Assembly: GCF_000003815.2 (NCBI RefSeq)
Contig: NC_049994.1
Coordinates: 13,129,039 to 13,193,038, forward strand
DNA: 64,000 nt
Reading direction: 5' to 3'
Source: Branchiostoma floridae
Lineage: Eukaryota; Chordata; Leptocardii; Amphioxiformes; Branchiostomatidae
Made by a program: the position numbers and the translations under genes. Under the pieces are notes generated by a model. The model saw nothing but the letters and a program-made list of their open reading frames with translations, did not search any database and was not told the origin of the DNA. Below are positions 26,480-38,952 of this stretch, in pieces; position 1 is the first letter of the stretch, and each line of letters opens with the position of its first letter.

Positions 26480-26625
26480 AATCGAACAGCAGGCCGTTTG
26501 TTTGATTGAACCTTTATTCATTCATGAAAGCTCAAATCGGCCTGCTGGCTGCTTTTCATTGAGGTCATGAGGGAAGAGGCAAGGGTCAGACAAAGTATAT
26601 AACAGAGATACAGCTACATCGTTTA
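26480..26625 (-). repeat. 3' end of a non-LTR element, family C copy 1
   Basis: On the minus strand the block reads from tctctgttatatactttgtc through caggccgatttgag to gaataaaggttcaatc and ends in a caaacaaac tail. The same block lies on the plus strand at 31001-31110. The CAAAC-type tail suggests a SINE or LINE 3' end. Confidence 0.6.
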
Positions 26626-27809
26626 GAGTCCTTATAACGTTAAGTCCTATACGTCTAACGTTATATACACAATTTACATAGCCAGAAAGTTACTAGTACC
26701 ACAGGAACTGTTAGCCTCCATAGCAGGCTCTCTGTACCCATGAAGTGGCTGCACAAACTACCCATTGCAAAAAGATGATGTTCGTCCATCGGACATCAGC
26801 AAAAAGTGTATTACTATTACGAGCCATAAAAGGCACACAGAGCCTACAGAGAGGCGAATGAACTGTATTTGTAGAGATTGGGTCATGCAGGCTCCATGGA
26901 GGCATTCGTCCAGAGGGTAGTTGGTCAGATAGATGTCAGACAGATGTAGTACTAGTAAGTCCGGTCGTACATAGGGTTTGTTTTGAAAAAGAAAAACTTT
27001 TTAATTCCTGAATCAAGCAAATCGTAATCATCATGATTTGCCATCATTATCATCCTTATCATTATCATCTTCTTCTTCAATATTGCTTTGCCTGTTAAAG
27101 GCAGATTATTAGCTGCTGTGCATCATTAAGAGTGCAGACAAAGGGAAGGAATGAAGAAAGATGGGGTCAGGTGAAATTTATTGTTGTCGGATAGACATGT
27201 TAATGAGCTTCGCAGTGTGCCACTTGTCCTTTGTACATACAAGTACGTAAATTAAGATGTACGATGGGTGGAACGTACGCTGCAAAGTTCAGTTCTGAAA
27301 TGACAGAGGCTCAGCTTCATTCCACTCTTTGATGGTACGACGGAATGTAATAGTTTTACTTTTCCATGTGATTCTGTTTTCGGACATGTGAAATGAATGA
27401 AGGTTAACATGTTACCTGAACCTGGATTTTCAAGCAAAATTCCAAATTGTGTGCATTCTTTTTTTTTTACCTCCAAATCTACATTTTTCATGTTGCACTG
27501 CCGTTGCAGTTTGGCATTTTTTACCGTGTATATTTTTGGCATGAAACAAGGAGGTTTATAACAAAGTCTTTCCTAGGTTGAAATAAAGTTTGCCCCACGG
27601 AACTGCCCCATGGAGCTCCCATGGAGCGTTGCCAAAATACCATGTCGTAACATCGCGAGAAAAATCGAGAAACCCCGAGAGCAGAGGCTTGCACATGCGC
27701 TACAGCTGGAGTCCGGCATGCGAAGGGTCGAGCCAGAAGAACTGGACAAAAATCTTACAATATTTCCGCAAGTTTCGTCGCCTTTCCTGCATCTAAGGAC
27801 CTGAAAACA

Positions 27810-30800
27810 ATGGAAGAAGGTAAAGAGGACGTCGTGTCAGCGGTAGAAGAAGGGACAGAAGAAGAAGAAAGGAAGGTAGACCCCGTAGAAGATGCCAAAA
27901 GTTTGGATGATTTTTTCGCCAAAAAAGACAAATCGAAAGGCAAAGGGAAGAAGAAGAAAGGGAAAATCAGCACAGACGTTCTTGCAAAGGAGCTAGAAGG
28001 ACCCGGCAAGAAAAAGGCAGCAAAGAAGAAGAAAGAGAAGGGAGAGAAGACGGATAAGGGACCCAGTAAGGAAGGATCACCGACAGAAGAGGTAACGTAT
28101 TAATATATTCTAAAGTGTGGGAGGGGGGCACAGTATTTTTACGTGCGTTATGATTTGTCACGTGTACGAAGATCTATGGTTGCTCAGCGAACTACGCCAT
28201 AGTTTGACATAAAGGAGCTGAAATAAGGTAACTGTCATGTATGAGAAAGAAAAAAAAGAGCTGTATTTACAGCAGCTGAAATCACAGCTAGTAAAAGTAT
28301 TTGATAAATCTTAATTGCACATTACATAATATACCGGTACTGATTTTTGACAGCTTGCCAACTACTGTAGTTGCTGTTTTCAAAACGTTGGAGATGGTAA
28401 CATATCATGACCTTCCAGTCTTACGTTTAAGTTTTTTTAACCGTTACTCTGATATGTTTAACAGATTTTAGGAAGGTAAGCTATTGAGAAAGAATTATCC
28501 ATATGGCACAAAGCATCATAAATTTTGTATGGCAGCAAAGTCGGTCGAACAAGTGCCCAAAAGGTGCTAGGGCTCACCGTTCAGTGACCACCAAGTGCAG
28601 TAAGCTCTTTCACAATTTTATTAGTTCACTACTTATGTCCAAGCAACAGGAATCCTGGGTAATATGTCAAAGGTGAAGGCCCATCATAAGTAAATAGTCT
28701 CCTCTCACCCATTGTAAAATTTCCATGACAATGTCCGTAACGCAATGGCACTTGCAAAATGGTGGAATTTTTACATTCATGTGGCCTCCACCTTTGACAT
28801 ATTGCCCAGAATTCCTGTCACCCACACATGCGTAGTCAACTCTGTGGAAGAGCTTATTGACAAATCATCTCTTGGTTGATTGAACTCCTTATTCCCTCAG
28901 GATGCGGACTGGATACAAATAGAAGAGCCTGAGGAGAAAGACTACAGCGGACTCAGGATAGCATCCCTGAACATCAGGTACTGATAATGGGAAATCTTGG
29001 GAGACATTTATTCAATCTTAACTCAAGTCATTTAAGATGGCCATGTACAGCTGGCCATGTAACAGTCTGGGTACACAAATAACTAAGTTGATTCCAGTGT
29101 CAGATGAATTACAGCAAAATAGCATTTTTTGGGTACCACTTTATTCTTATCTTAGAATAAAGTGGCCTTTCTCCTGCCAAGATATAATTGTAGGCTTTAA
29201 CTTTTTTAAGGATTCAGCATCCATTTGTTAAGCCCTGTACAGACATATCACAGTGCTAAAGCATTTTGTTTGTATGCTATATAAAATAGATTGAGGAAGT
29301 TGCTGCAGGTCTAAACTGCTGTCTTCAGCAAGCTGCTTAAAGTATGATATACCACAGAGTGTTTTAACACATTGATTTGTTGTCCATTCCTAGTGAACAG
29401 AGGCAGGAAGAGCAGGAGGCAACTCCAGAGGAGGAACAGGAGTATGATGAAGCCGGAGAGCCGCTCCCTCCGAGGGAGTCTGCTCAAGGACCCTGGAGGA
29501 TGCCAGCAGCAGGGGAGCAACCCAGCACAGTAGCAGGTAGTTATTAGGGTGTCTGGACCATAATTATGCCCTGTTGTCTACCGGAAAGTGATCAAGTAAG
29601 AATGAACATAAGATCCATGAATAGTTTCAGCAGGTTGGTACGTCACTGAATAAAGTTTTTTCGAATAATTCTTAGCAACGTTTCGGTGACCGTCTGTCAC
29701 CTTTTTCAGGGCAATACTGACTGGTTCACATTGTACAGTGACACCTGTCGTCCTGCAGTTCAATGTGAACCAGTCAGAATTGCCCTGAAAAAGGTGACAA
29801 ACGGTTACTGAAACGTTGTTTGTTTGTTTATTCATTTTGCACAACAAAATGATAATGAATACAGAAAAGAATGTATAAAATAGGTGCAGGGGGAGGGGAA
29901 AACCTTAACAGTTTATGCTGTGCCCTTCTCCTCTATACCACACAAGATGTATAGAGTATGATCAATGAAATCATAAATAACAAAGGAAAGAAACTAACAC
30001 ATGTTATAATAATACGTTGGTGAGAATAAAGCAATGGTTGTGTAAAAAGAGTATCTTTATTCAAGAATGAATGGAGCAGTAGTTTGTTGGGCTAGATCAT
30101 AGTGAAAGTGAACACAATGTATTAGCTTGCAACTGCTAGCTTAAATTTCCAGTTTTTCTTTATTCTTGTTTTACTTGCTTGAAATTGTTACATTGTATTT
30201 GTATTTGTTAAGTTTCTAGTTTTTTTATTCTTGTCTCAGAGCCACCACCAGTTAGGGCAGTAGTGTGTTAGGCTAGATCATGTGAAAGTAAACATGATGT
30301 ATTTGCTTGCACTGTATTTGTCAAGTTTCTAGTTTTTTACCTTTGCCAAGAAGGTTATATTTTCGTTTGTGACATGATGTTGTGTCTCTATAACAATTCA
30401 TTTTATTCTTGTTCTAGAGCCACCACCAGAGCCAGCCCCTGCACCTGCCCCGGTCGCCGCCGCTGCGGGCGCCGCTCCCAGCAAGTACATCCCTCCCAGC
30501 CTGCGTGCCGCCATGGCCGCGCAGGAGTCCCGGGCCACGCCGAGCTGGTCGGGCAGGCAGAGAGGCTCCCGCGCCCCGCCGGAGATCACTAGCGAACAAC
30601 ACTTCCCCTCACTGGCCGCGTCTTTGCAGGATAAACCACCTGGAATGGGGTAGGTGTTGTTGTGTTTGTGTTCTCTTCATACACAAGCTTTTTTTTTTCT
30701 CCAGAAAATACCAGGAGGACCACTTGTTTTAGACTCTATGATACCCTATGATAGAATCTAGGTAAAAACCTCCCCAAGGGTAAGATTGCGAATGTGAAAG

Positions 30801-32216
30801 TATGATGGTGTAGTGACCTGTTTCCCCTCACTGGCCGCATCTTTGCAGGATAAACCACCTGGAATGGGGTGGGTGTTATGTTTGTGTACTTTTCAGACAC
30901 AAGCTGTTGGTTTTTTTTTTCAGAAAAGTACCAAAAGGACCACCTGTTTTAGACCCAATACCACAGGCATCCTCTACTTACTTGTGATGTAAAATGTATC
31001 TCTGTTATATACTTTGTCTGACCCTTGCCTCTTCCACTATGACCTCAATGAAAAGCGGTCAGCACGCCAATTTGAATTTCATAAATAAACAAAGGTTCAA
31101 ACAAACAAACTTGGGGAACAAATCAAACCTTGCCTACATGTATGTGGGCAGGTAGTTACTTTTGAAGTGTGGCGACTCTCAGTCACTAAAGAATTTTGAC
31201 ACTCTAATAGAATCTAGGTAAAAACCTCCCTAAGGGTAAGAGTGTGAAAGTATGATGGTGTAGTGATCCTGTTTCTTTGTGTAACCTTGCAAAAATGATC
31301 CCATGCTCCTGATATGCTCACTCAAAATCAGTGCCATGGTACAATAAGACATTTCCAACACCTTGCCCTGTTTGGTATTGCATACTCTTTCTTATTCTGA
31401 TATTCAATCACTGTGATGTTTCAATCTATTTTAAAATTACACTTTATCTTTATTTTCTTACCACTGGTTTCAGTAGGTGATAGTGTCTTCACTGTAGATA
31501 TGTCTTTATTTATGACAAAAAAGTGCTGTGTCTTTCAATACAGCAGTTTGTTTAAGCCTGTTTCATGTAGAATGAATGTTGTGACAAGTTTTCTGTTGCT
31601 CTTATTTCTTGCCACCTCCACGTAGAAATTTTTGGTGAGTATAGATGACTTGTGGTAGCATGGCTTCTGTGGAAATTGCAGCAGATTCAAAAGCAGAACA
31701 TGCACTTTTGACTCCAACAGTTGGTCATGGTGTACCAAAAAGGATATCAAGTAATTGTGAATTACTAGTTTCTTTTCTTTCTCTTTAACAGTTGCAGCTT
31801 TTGTCTACAAATTTAAACATCAAACAATGAATAAGAAGTGCCTGGTCCATCTATGGGAAGGCTACATTAGGCATGTGTTATAAAATGAAAACCTGAATGT
31901 TTGAGCAACAAAATATGTGCGCATGGCTATTTTTTCTGTCTTTGCGAACTTGAATTTTTCCCTTGTCTTAAACGTGAATATGAGATCTACTGGTTTGATG
32001 AAGGGATAGAAAATATCTGAAAAGCTTCCCAAGCTACAAACCGAAGTTGAGTGTATGATTTTGTCAATATTTATAATGTTTTACAGACAAAGGAGAGCAG
32101 CGGAAGAAAACCGACAGTTCTCTACGGTGACGCGAGGAGCGCGGGGGGTGGGCGGTCCGGAGAAGAACGCACCCCTAGAGACACAGAACCCCTACGCCGC
32201 CCTCAGTAGACGATAA
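27810..32216 (+). CDS. CDV3: CDV3 homologue, 5 coding exons, 287 aa
   Basis: Exons: 27810-28091, 28901-28977, 29394-29536, 30418-30649 and 32087-32216. All junctions are GT/AG with matching phases; the total is 864 nt including TAA. The protein has the family layout: an acidic N-terminus, SLDDFFAKKDK, then a Lys-rich tract; DADWIQIEEPEEKDYSGLRI in exon 2 (human CDV3 has ...EVDYSGLRV); GPWRMP in exon 3; KYIPPSLRA and PPEITSEQHFPSLAAS in exon 4 (human PPEIYSDTQFPSL); and an NPYAALSRR tail. CDV3 is a conserved, probably disordered protein of unclear biochemical role; it was named from a carnitine-deficiency-associated transcript. The start follows an in-frame-stop-containing leader and is the only ATG before the conserved block. 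An AATAAA lies 10 nt past the stop and may be the polyadenylation signal. It is divergently arranged with PDK, 1.8 kb apart. Confidence 0.92.
29625..30075. repeat. inverted-repeat remnant in CDV3 intron 3, perhaps Penelope-like
   Basis: Two convergent copies of a gccctgaaaaaggtgacaNacggt...gaaacgttg block face each other (29675-29725 and 29780-29820). Sequence at 30015-30070 (gaataaagcaatggttgtgt) matches the end of the element near 63010. The 'gaaggtgac...accgaaacgtt' signature resembles terminal sequences of Penelope-like elements; that assignment is from memory and tentative. Confidence 0.5.
30603..31275 (+). repeat. tandem duplication of the CDV3 exon 4 end and intron start
   Basis: The block from 30603 (cccctcactggccgcgtc, the last ~47 nt of exon 4, its donor and ~170 nt of intron) is repeated from 30822 (shift 219 bp). 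The copy keeps the GT donor (atggggtgggtg). It is interrupted at about 30953-31192 by other sequence that includes the 31001-31110 repeat. It then resumes (tagaatctaggtaaaaacct) and enters a partial third copy. Confidence 0.85.
31001..31110 (+). repeat. 3' end of a non-LTR element, family C copy 2
   Basis: Plus-strand counterpart of 26480-26625, with the same tctctgttatatactttgtc start and a caaacaaacaaac tail. It was inserted into the second unit of the CDV3 exon-end duplication, which dates it after that duplication. Confidence 0.6.
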
Positions 32217-33140
32217 TACAACAGCAATAAATTTAGATAGTTCGTAGGGCTCAAAACTAACCATGCTCCGGTGGCCTGTGGGCTGGAACAACTGACGTTC
32301 TGCTGGTCTATCCTCGTAGTTTGGTCACTATGTGGCTGCAGTAAAATCAAAACTAGAAGGGAGTTTGCCAGTTGTCTTGTCCAGTATTGGGTTGGGTTTG
32401 GCTGAACCTGGTTGGGGTTTTGGTCCCTCAAAACTGAACTCAACCTGTCTTCATGAACAAACGGCCATATTCTGTGGTTCTTATGAACACTAACAGCCAA
32501 AATATAAACTGTCGTGAGCAAAATGTCCATGTACCATAGTCAAAATATTACTGAATGGGGAGAACTGTAATACATGTGTCAGAAATAGCCATGTATTATT
32601 GCGTGCTGCAGCCATTTTATGTCATATTATTTGTAACCAGCTAGTTTATCTACAACTTTATTTTCCACAGAATTGAATACAATAGCATTCATGTTTTCTT
32701 TTTACATAGTGGACATACTGGAAGGCCATTTTACAGATACCTTTCTGCAAGGAGCTAAAGATAAAATTTTAACCTCCTTGCTTTATATTAGGAAGAATGG
32801 AGAATTATGGGGGGGAGGGGAAGCAAGTCATTGCCACTGCAACATAGACACAGTACGCCTCCTACACATTCGTGTGTTCATGGCAATGTGTCGCTAACCC
32901 CCCGCATTATACATAATTCTGTTGTCGATGAAATGTCCTGATTTGAATATCTGTTAGATATTAAGTCAGGGAAGGGGATCCCATGTAGTTGGTTGTTTGA
33001 CATATGTCATGAATCATGTACTGTTACGGTATCATCTAGTGAATCAATTGTAATTGACAGTTGTTGGTTGACACCTTTCGAGAGACTGTGTGCAACTCAT
33101 TTGGATAAACATGCCCAAGTGCTTAATGAAAATAAGAGAT

Positions 33141-33307
33141 AATCTCCTGGCATATTTACCATTGGCATAAGATAGTTGGCTAAGGAGTACAGCTGGCCAA
33201 AGGGAGTCATCAGCCTCCGGTAGCCAAATACACTCCTAGGCCGTCTTCACTCCTCTGGCAGCTTTTGATACTATCTTATGCTACCGTAGGATCCGCTTGC
33301 GGAGATT
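33141..33307. mobile_element. MITE family D copy 1
   Basis: The ends aatctcc and ggagatt are inverted, with inner ggcataagatag and ctatcttatgc. Imperfect flanks aataagaga/aatgagaga may be a target duplication. The better preserved copy is at 60463-60633. Confidence 0.65.
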
Positions 33308-34968
33308 AAATGAGAGACAAAAGATGTCCTAGCCAAGCTAACGCAACTGTGCTCTTTTCACAGAGGCCTTACACAGATATAGCCATTCTTTGTCACAGTA
33401 ATGTTAAGCCACAGATTAACCCTCACATAGCTAAGGCCATCTGGGCATGCTGTTAGTTTTGAGACTAGAATGCAGTCCCCACCGGTCCTTTCTGTAGGCT
33501 GAAAAAATAGCAGAAATTAGCCAAAGGAGAATGATTTTGCAGGAAAGTTGGCCAGCTAGGCAAAAAGAGCCACCTCTAGCTTAGGTGCATTCCGAATTAC
33601 TACTATGGGAGTGAGTATAGGAGCCCCATTAGTGAATCGGATGGCCCCTAGGCTCTGGCAAAACATTATCCAAATTTTGCCAATTTCTGCCTTTACTTTC
33701 AGAAAAGCCTGGTGGTGACTATTAAAGTAGAACCCGCTTCTCAGTCTTTCCCCTAGTCCAAGCAGTACATCCGTTTCTTATTATAGACTAAGAATTGTCT
33801 CAAGAACACATGAATTGCTACTTCAAATTGCCACAAAATTTGCTACTTTAGAAGCTGGCAAAATGCTTGTTAGACTATATATATGTTAAAATACCATGTG
33901 ATGGAAAGGGTTGCCTTGGATGGAATTGCAATCACAGCTGCCAAATGCTTGGGGAAATGCTGGGAAGAGTCTTGTTCTGTACACCAGTTCTGATCAGAAA
34001 ATTAAACAAATATTTGTCATAACTTCAGCCTTATGCTGGGTAGTTTTTGTCACTGTTCCCAATTTTCAGAAAATTAAACCTTACAGCCCACCTTATTTGA
34101 TGTTGTCATACTTGAAGAGGTCTAGAGAATTAGTTAGCCTGACTAAAATCATGTTCCTAGCAGCCAACTTACACTAAGTTACAGTTAATTCAAGCCAGTG
34201 AGAGATTGTGTAAACAGAGGCTAGAGGAATAGTGTTATTCACAATCAGCAAATACTTTTCAAGCTGAGGTTTGGCTCTGGGTGTTTTTGACAAGTCTGAT
34301 AGGCATTTTAGTTAGGCATTTTATTCTGTACCATTTTCTTCATGTCCACAGTGACAAATTAGAAAGCCTGACAAAACACATGTCAAAACAGCTGGAGCTA
34401 GACCTCTGCCTGGAGAGTAGTTGGTAAATACAAACTACAATGACATGAAATGATATGAAATACTCATACAGTATCCTAGAAGTGCATATATTTTAAATAA
34501 AAGTTTTAAACACACTAAGCATACACTTAACTTTGACAGTCACTGGTAGAATTTCCAATTTATGCACAAATTCAATTCAAGACTGAATGTTTGATACATT
34601 TCTAAAGTGAGAATTCTTTCAATATGATTGTTAAAAATATGCTACTCAAATGATTTGGTCTTGTGTACAAATGTATCATTAACATAACATTCATAAAAGG
34701 AAAAACAGAAAACAGTTTTCATTGACTTGATATTGGATAATCAGGGGCATGGCACTATTTTCTTACAAATAGTCTCTGTTATCCTCTTGATCATCAAGGG
34801 TCCAAATCTTTGGCATCTGTGAGGTCATCACTGTAGGTTAGAAGGAAAACTAATTAGCAAAAGACTATTGCATACAACATAGCTGAGAAGCTTCTAATAG
34901 AGCTAGTTTGCACTAAATTTGGCATACATTAGCCATGCAATCATACATGCACTTTGTTTCTTCCAGTA

Positions 34969-35846
34969 AGGCCACGTTGATTTGATTATATGGATGACAT
35001 CCGCGCTCGCACCAATTTTCGGCCATTTCCAAAAAAAAAAAAAGTTTTTGACCACACAATAAATTGTGCAAAGCAGCTGTAAAATGAGCACAAATATTCC
35101 GTAGATTGAAAAAAAAAGTATCAGAAAACAGATAACTAATGCCATAGAATGCCAAAATGAATCTAAAGTCAAAGAATAAGATGTGAAAGGACAGAAAGAA
35201 AAAAAATCTATTGTTGGTTCGGGGAGGTACCAGTACAGAAAAAAGTTCAGGTCCAGAGGATCATTTCCAGGTCCGGACATGAACCTGGACCTCATTGTCT
35301 GTGGAAACTTGAGAACTGGTAATACTCAAAACAATGGTAATTGGTCAATTTTGCTACAAAGGAATCTGTTTGGTGGATTATTGGACTCCCACTGCATTCT
35401 AAAATCCCATCTCCATGTAATAAAGGCTAACTGTCTCTGTACCTTTGACTGTAGAAACTTGGTGCAATTGACTATAAACTCTACTTGACTTCGCTCTTGT
35501 TGTCTTCTTGGCCCCCCAGTTAGACCCCAAATGGCTGCGGACATAGTGTGTCCATTTTGTAATTGGCGAAACCTGTTTCTCTGGGGGTTTTTTTCAGGTC
35601 TGTTTTTTTCGGATTGGTCCAAGACGCAAAAATTGTTTTGCACCCGTATGACGTACTGGTCCCTACACCTAACTGTTGGTATACCATACTATGTGTGTTA
35701 AGTCCTATGTTCAACCTTCCTGGCCACTTTGATTTCATACTGAAGGCAACTTTTTTTTTTGGCCAAACTTTTTTTTTATTCGCTCGCTCGCATCAGTTTT
35801 GGAGTTTCCGGAGGATGTCATCCATATAATCAAATCAACATGGCCT
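34969..35846. mobile_element. inverted-repeat DNA element, 0.88 kb, host to a nested MITE
   Basis: The left terminus aggccacgttgatttgatta and the right terminus (complement aggccatgttgatttgatta) are inverted over about 34 bp, both continuing into tatggatgacatcc. No transposase is seen. A second element (35219-35672) sits inside. A lone end of this family is at 268-370. Confidence 0.75.
35219..35672. mobile_element. diverged hAT-like MITE nested in another element
   Basis: It shares layout and sequence with 37447-37879: ggtaccagtacag near one end, aggtccggacatgaacctgg inside, and gtactggtccctacacc near the other end. The flanks read ttgttggt and ctgttggt, an 8-bp target duplication with one mismatch. 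Confidence 0.65.
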
Positions 35847-36497
35847 AATGGTACATTAATATGTTTAATGTTAATATGTTTAACCTGTGTACATTTCATT
35901 GCATTTTCCTTGTACATGTATTTAAAAACCACAATCATACCAAGACCTTTTCTTTAGGCATTAATACAGTTTGTAAACATCTCTTTCTTTCTGATCTCAT
36001 AAAAAAGGATGACAACAGAAATATAAACAAACTCATTTATCTATTGATGGTGACCTAATTTCAGGGTACAGGCTTTGAAGAACTGTGCAGTACTAAAATC
36101 ATTTTAGCAGTCTGGATAAAATTCATTAACAGCATTTTATTCCATCATCATTTCAACTCTGGCATTTTAGGAAAACACTAACAATCCAACTTCTAAAATG
36201 TGTATTTGTCATAAACAACTTTTTAAAAGTTATAAAACACTTGCTCCACTTGTATCTAGACTTGCTCCACTTGTATATATAATTCTATAGACATTTCCCA
36301 GTTCTACATTTAGAGACTGTTTCTTGGGTCATTATGTCTATAAATCAGATGATATACTAAATGTGCAGCATAGTGCTAAACCCTGATTTAGTAACAAAAT
36401 ATCACTCATTCATCCTCAATCTGTTCCTACGAAAAAATGACAAAAAATGTCATAGCCAGTTTGGACCTGCCCTGAGTTACAACAGTAGTTGGTTTTG

Positions 36498-38333
36498 TCA
36501 GTTATCCCTGTATCTGACTTCCCCTATGACAAAATCTAGGCCCTCCGTCGGGTCTCGGTTGTACCTCTCCATGTAGGCGTCGACACCAGGTATCCCCTGG
36601 CTGCTGTAGTTGGAAAGGCAGGGCAGCTGGGCCATGTAAGGTTTGAACTGCTTCAGGAGGTACGCAGAACACTGGTGTGTGACCTTCCCATCACCAAGGT
36701 CTTGATCTTCTTCATTGGTCAGCTAACGATGGAATGGAAATAACAAATAAATTTTTTTAAAATGTCTTAATTATAATTTTTACACATACAAAATACAGAA
36801 TTGAGAGGACTGCACTAGTAGGGCTCCAAGATCTTGTTCTTCTTCATTTGTCAGATATGCAATGGAATGGAAACAAACAGAACAAAAAAAAGTCATAAGA
36901 AGACTTTAGAGGCATGCATTATCAAGAAAATGAAGACACTGAATTTTTCTAACCTGAGTACCATCCTCTGTAGTGACTGCTGGCTCAATAAACCTCTCTC
37001 TTGCTAACCACTGCAGGTCCAGACTCCATAGTTAGCAATCAAAATGATTGAGCCAGCGGTCACTAATAAAGATGGTACTCGGGCTAAAAATTTGTTAGGT
37101 TCGTTGAAAAAAAATGTTGAAACCCCAAATGTAACAAAAGGGAGTTACCTGCTCAACTGGAATTGGTGTATTTTGATAGAGAGTTGGGTGAGACTCAAAG
37201 TCATCCAAGAAGTCTGCCATCTTCTGGTCTACATCGTAGATCTCACCTTCCACATGCTAAAAGTGAAACATAGACATGACATTATTCAGGAGAGACACAT
37301 TAACAATGATAAAGAACCAACCACACTGGTTGACAGTGTAGGGCTCCTCACCACTATATATATATCGGTGTGAGTGTATCTCCAGGTTAACATCTTGAAA
37401 AGGTGATAGTCACCTGTTAAGACAATCCTTCCACAAATGTAGTAAGTAGGGCTGGGTACCGGTACAGAAAATTCAGGTCCAGGTCCGGTTCAGGTCCAAA
37501 GGATCAGGTCCAGGTCCGGACCTGAACCTGGACCTGATGCAGTATGACTCATACCAATGGCCCATTTCACTACATAGAGATCTGTTTGGTGGAGTATTAG
37601 ACTTACACAGGCGTTCTAAAATCCTTCAACGCTAACTGCACTTGTATGATTGGCTGTAAAACTTGGTAGAAATTACCATAAACTCTACTTTACTTCACTC
37701 TTGTTATTTTCTTCCACCTGCAAGCGCCAAAACGTGTAAATGCCTGATAAAATAATCTGTTAATCTTCTAATCGGTCCAACATCCGGTCCACTTAATTTT
37801 TTCAGGTCCGGTTTTTCTGGACCGGTCCAATAAGAAAAACCGGTTTCGTACCGGTACGCTGTACCGATACCCAGCCCTAGTAGTAAGTCTCAATAAACAA
37901 TACATAAATATTACCATCACTATAAGAAAGGTGCAAAAAAGTAAAGATAAACTTGCACCTGTTGCTATATATAACATTTCTGTATTTTCTCTAGACATAG
38001 AAAATGAAGAAACTTCCACGAAAGGAGTCTCAACTCAAGTAATCTACTTTCCACCATGTCTCATTCCTTCTTTTTTTTACATTTTTTACTTCTGACCTTT
38101 CAAAAGTGAAGTTTTTATGATACCATAGTGACCATACTAACCTCTCCTTGTCCCCTGAGATCCAGCAGGAAGGGAATGTTGTATTTTGATGCCACGACCA
38201 GCGGCAATCGGTCAGCAGTCCGTCCTTTACCGACGAACTTGGCCATGCCATTGTCTGTGTTCACCATGTAGTGATAGTTGGGCTGCCCCCTCTTCAGGGT
38301 CCCGTACACAAACACACGGATCAGTGACATCAT
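36498..38333 (-). CDS. GGACT: gamma-glutamylaminecyclotransferase, 3 exons, 174 aa
   Basis: Exons 38333-38142, 37256-37149 and 36722-36498 are all phase 0 with GT/AG ends and give 525 nt including the TGA. Known role: GGACT releases 5-oxoproline from gamma-glutamylamines such as gamma-glutamyl-epsilon-lysine, the product of transglutaminase crosslink breakdown. Visible: the VFVYGTLKRGQPN substrate-loop motif near the start, RLPLVVASKYNIPFLLDL, EGEIYDVD, and FLDDFESHPTLYQ, in which Glu85 corresponds to catalytic Glu82 of human GGACT. The C-terminal exon is more diverged and longer than in human (SNYSSQGIPGVDAYMERYN). Either Met1 or Met2 could be the start. Three CCAAT boxes lie upstream. The hAT-like element 37447-37879 occupies intron 1. 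Confidence 0.92.
37447..37879. mobile_element. hAT-like MITE with 8-bp target duplication
   Basis: The element begins tagggctgggtaccggtac and ends with its inverted counterpart gtaccgatacccagcccta. Perfect 8-bp flanks gtagtaag lie at 37439-37446 and 37880-37887. An internal palindrome aggtccggacct and repeated 'caggtcc' units fill it. An 8-bp duplication is characteristic of the hAT superfamily. There is no transposase, so it is non-autonomous. It lies in intron 1 of GGACT. Confidence 0.85.
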
Positions 38334-38509
38334 GGAACAACGGCTTCAGAAAGATAAATGGCTCTGTGCCTGAGGTGTCATCAAAAAGAGCACATAACAT
38401 ATTTTGGGCATAATTCTCTCAAGGAGATAATACAGTAGGCAGAGAAGACCTTATAAACAAGTCCAGTGTATGAATTAAAATCCATTATCATATAGCCAGG
38501 GGACGTGGG

Positions 38510-38646
38510 CCAATCAGAAGGCCCCATTTCATGCTGGTTATGACGCCGTAACAGCCGTGCATTAAATTTTTGATTATCACATATGTGATAAAACTTTTGA
38601 AAGTTTAAACCAATCAGGAGGACAGACAAACAGGACGCTGGCCAAT
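38510..38646 (+). promoter_or_regulatory. three CCAAT boxes upstream of GGACT
   Basis: CCAATCAGA/CCAATCAGG occurs at 38510, 38610 and 38642 on the plus strand, 180-310 bp upstream of the GGACT ATG. CCAATCA is the NF-Y consensus, and repeated sites within 150 bp are typical of promoters. Which flanking gene they serve is inferred from distance. Confidence 0.5.
38574..38591. promoter_or_regulatory. 18-bp perfect palindrome
   Basis: TTATCACATATGTGATAA is an exact palindrome lying between the CCAAT boxes at 38510 and 38610. It could be a dimeric factor site with a CATATG E-box centre, or chance. Function unknown. Confidence 0.35.
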
Positions 38647-38952
38647 CAGAATGAGATATCCTGGAATCGTCCATCTGTCAAGATAGGGGAATAAGTACAG
38701 GCATGGCAGGGGGGATGGCTCCCTCTATTAACATCGGTAGTGCGTGTTTCTTTGTTCAAAGAAAACATTTGCTGTCTTAAAACAACATTGAATTACCTAT
38801 AATATTTAAGACAATAAAATCTATTTCAAGTCATGTCTAATTTAAACTGCAAATGGAAAATAAAATTATTTGCACCCCCGCCCATTCAAGTTCAGACGAT
38901 AATAACACCACGGTCTGCCATTGAGTAGCGGTCATGGCGCTGGAGGACCAAA

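Larger units (their letters stand above)
32217..36497. other. intergenic region between CDV3 and GGACT
   Basis: No exon was recognised. The short ORFs (for example near 33911 and 34903) show no family signature. It holds the inverted-repeat elements listed separately at 33141-33307 and 34969-35846. Confidence 0.5.

Noticed and set aside
27252-27542. 96-codon minus-strand ORF upstream of CDV3
   Set aside because: No domain, no splice context and low-complexity composition; probably chance.
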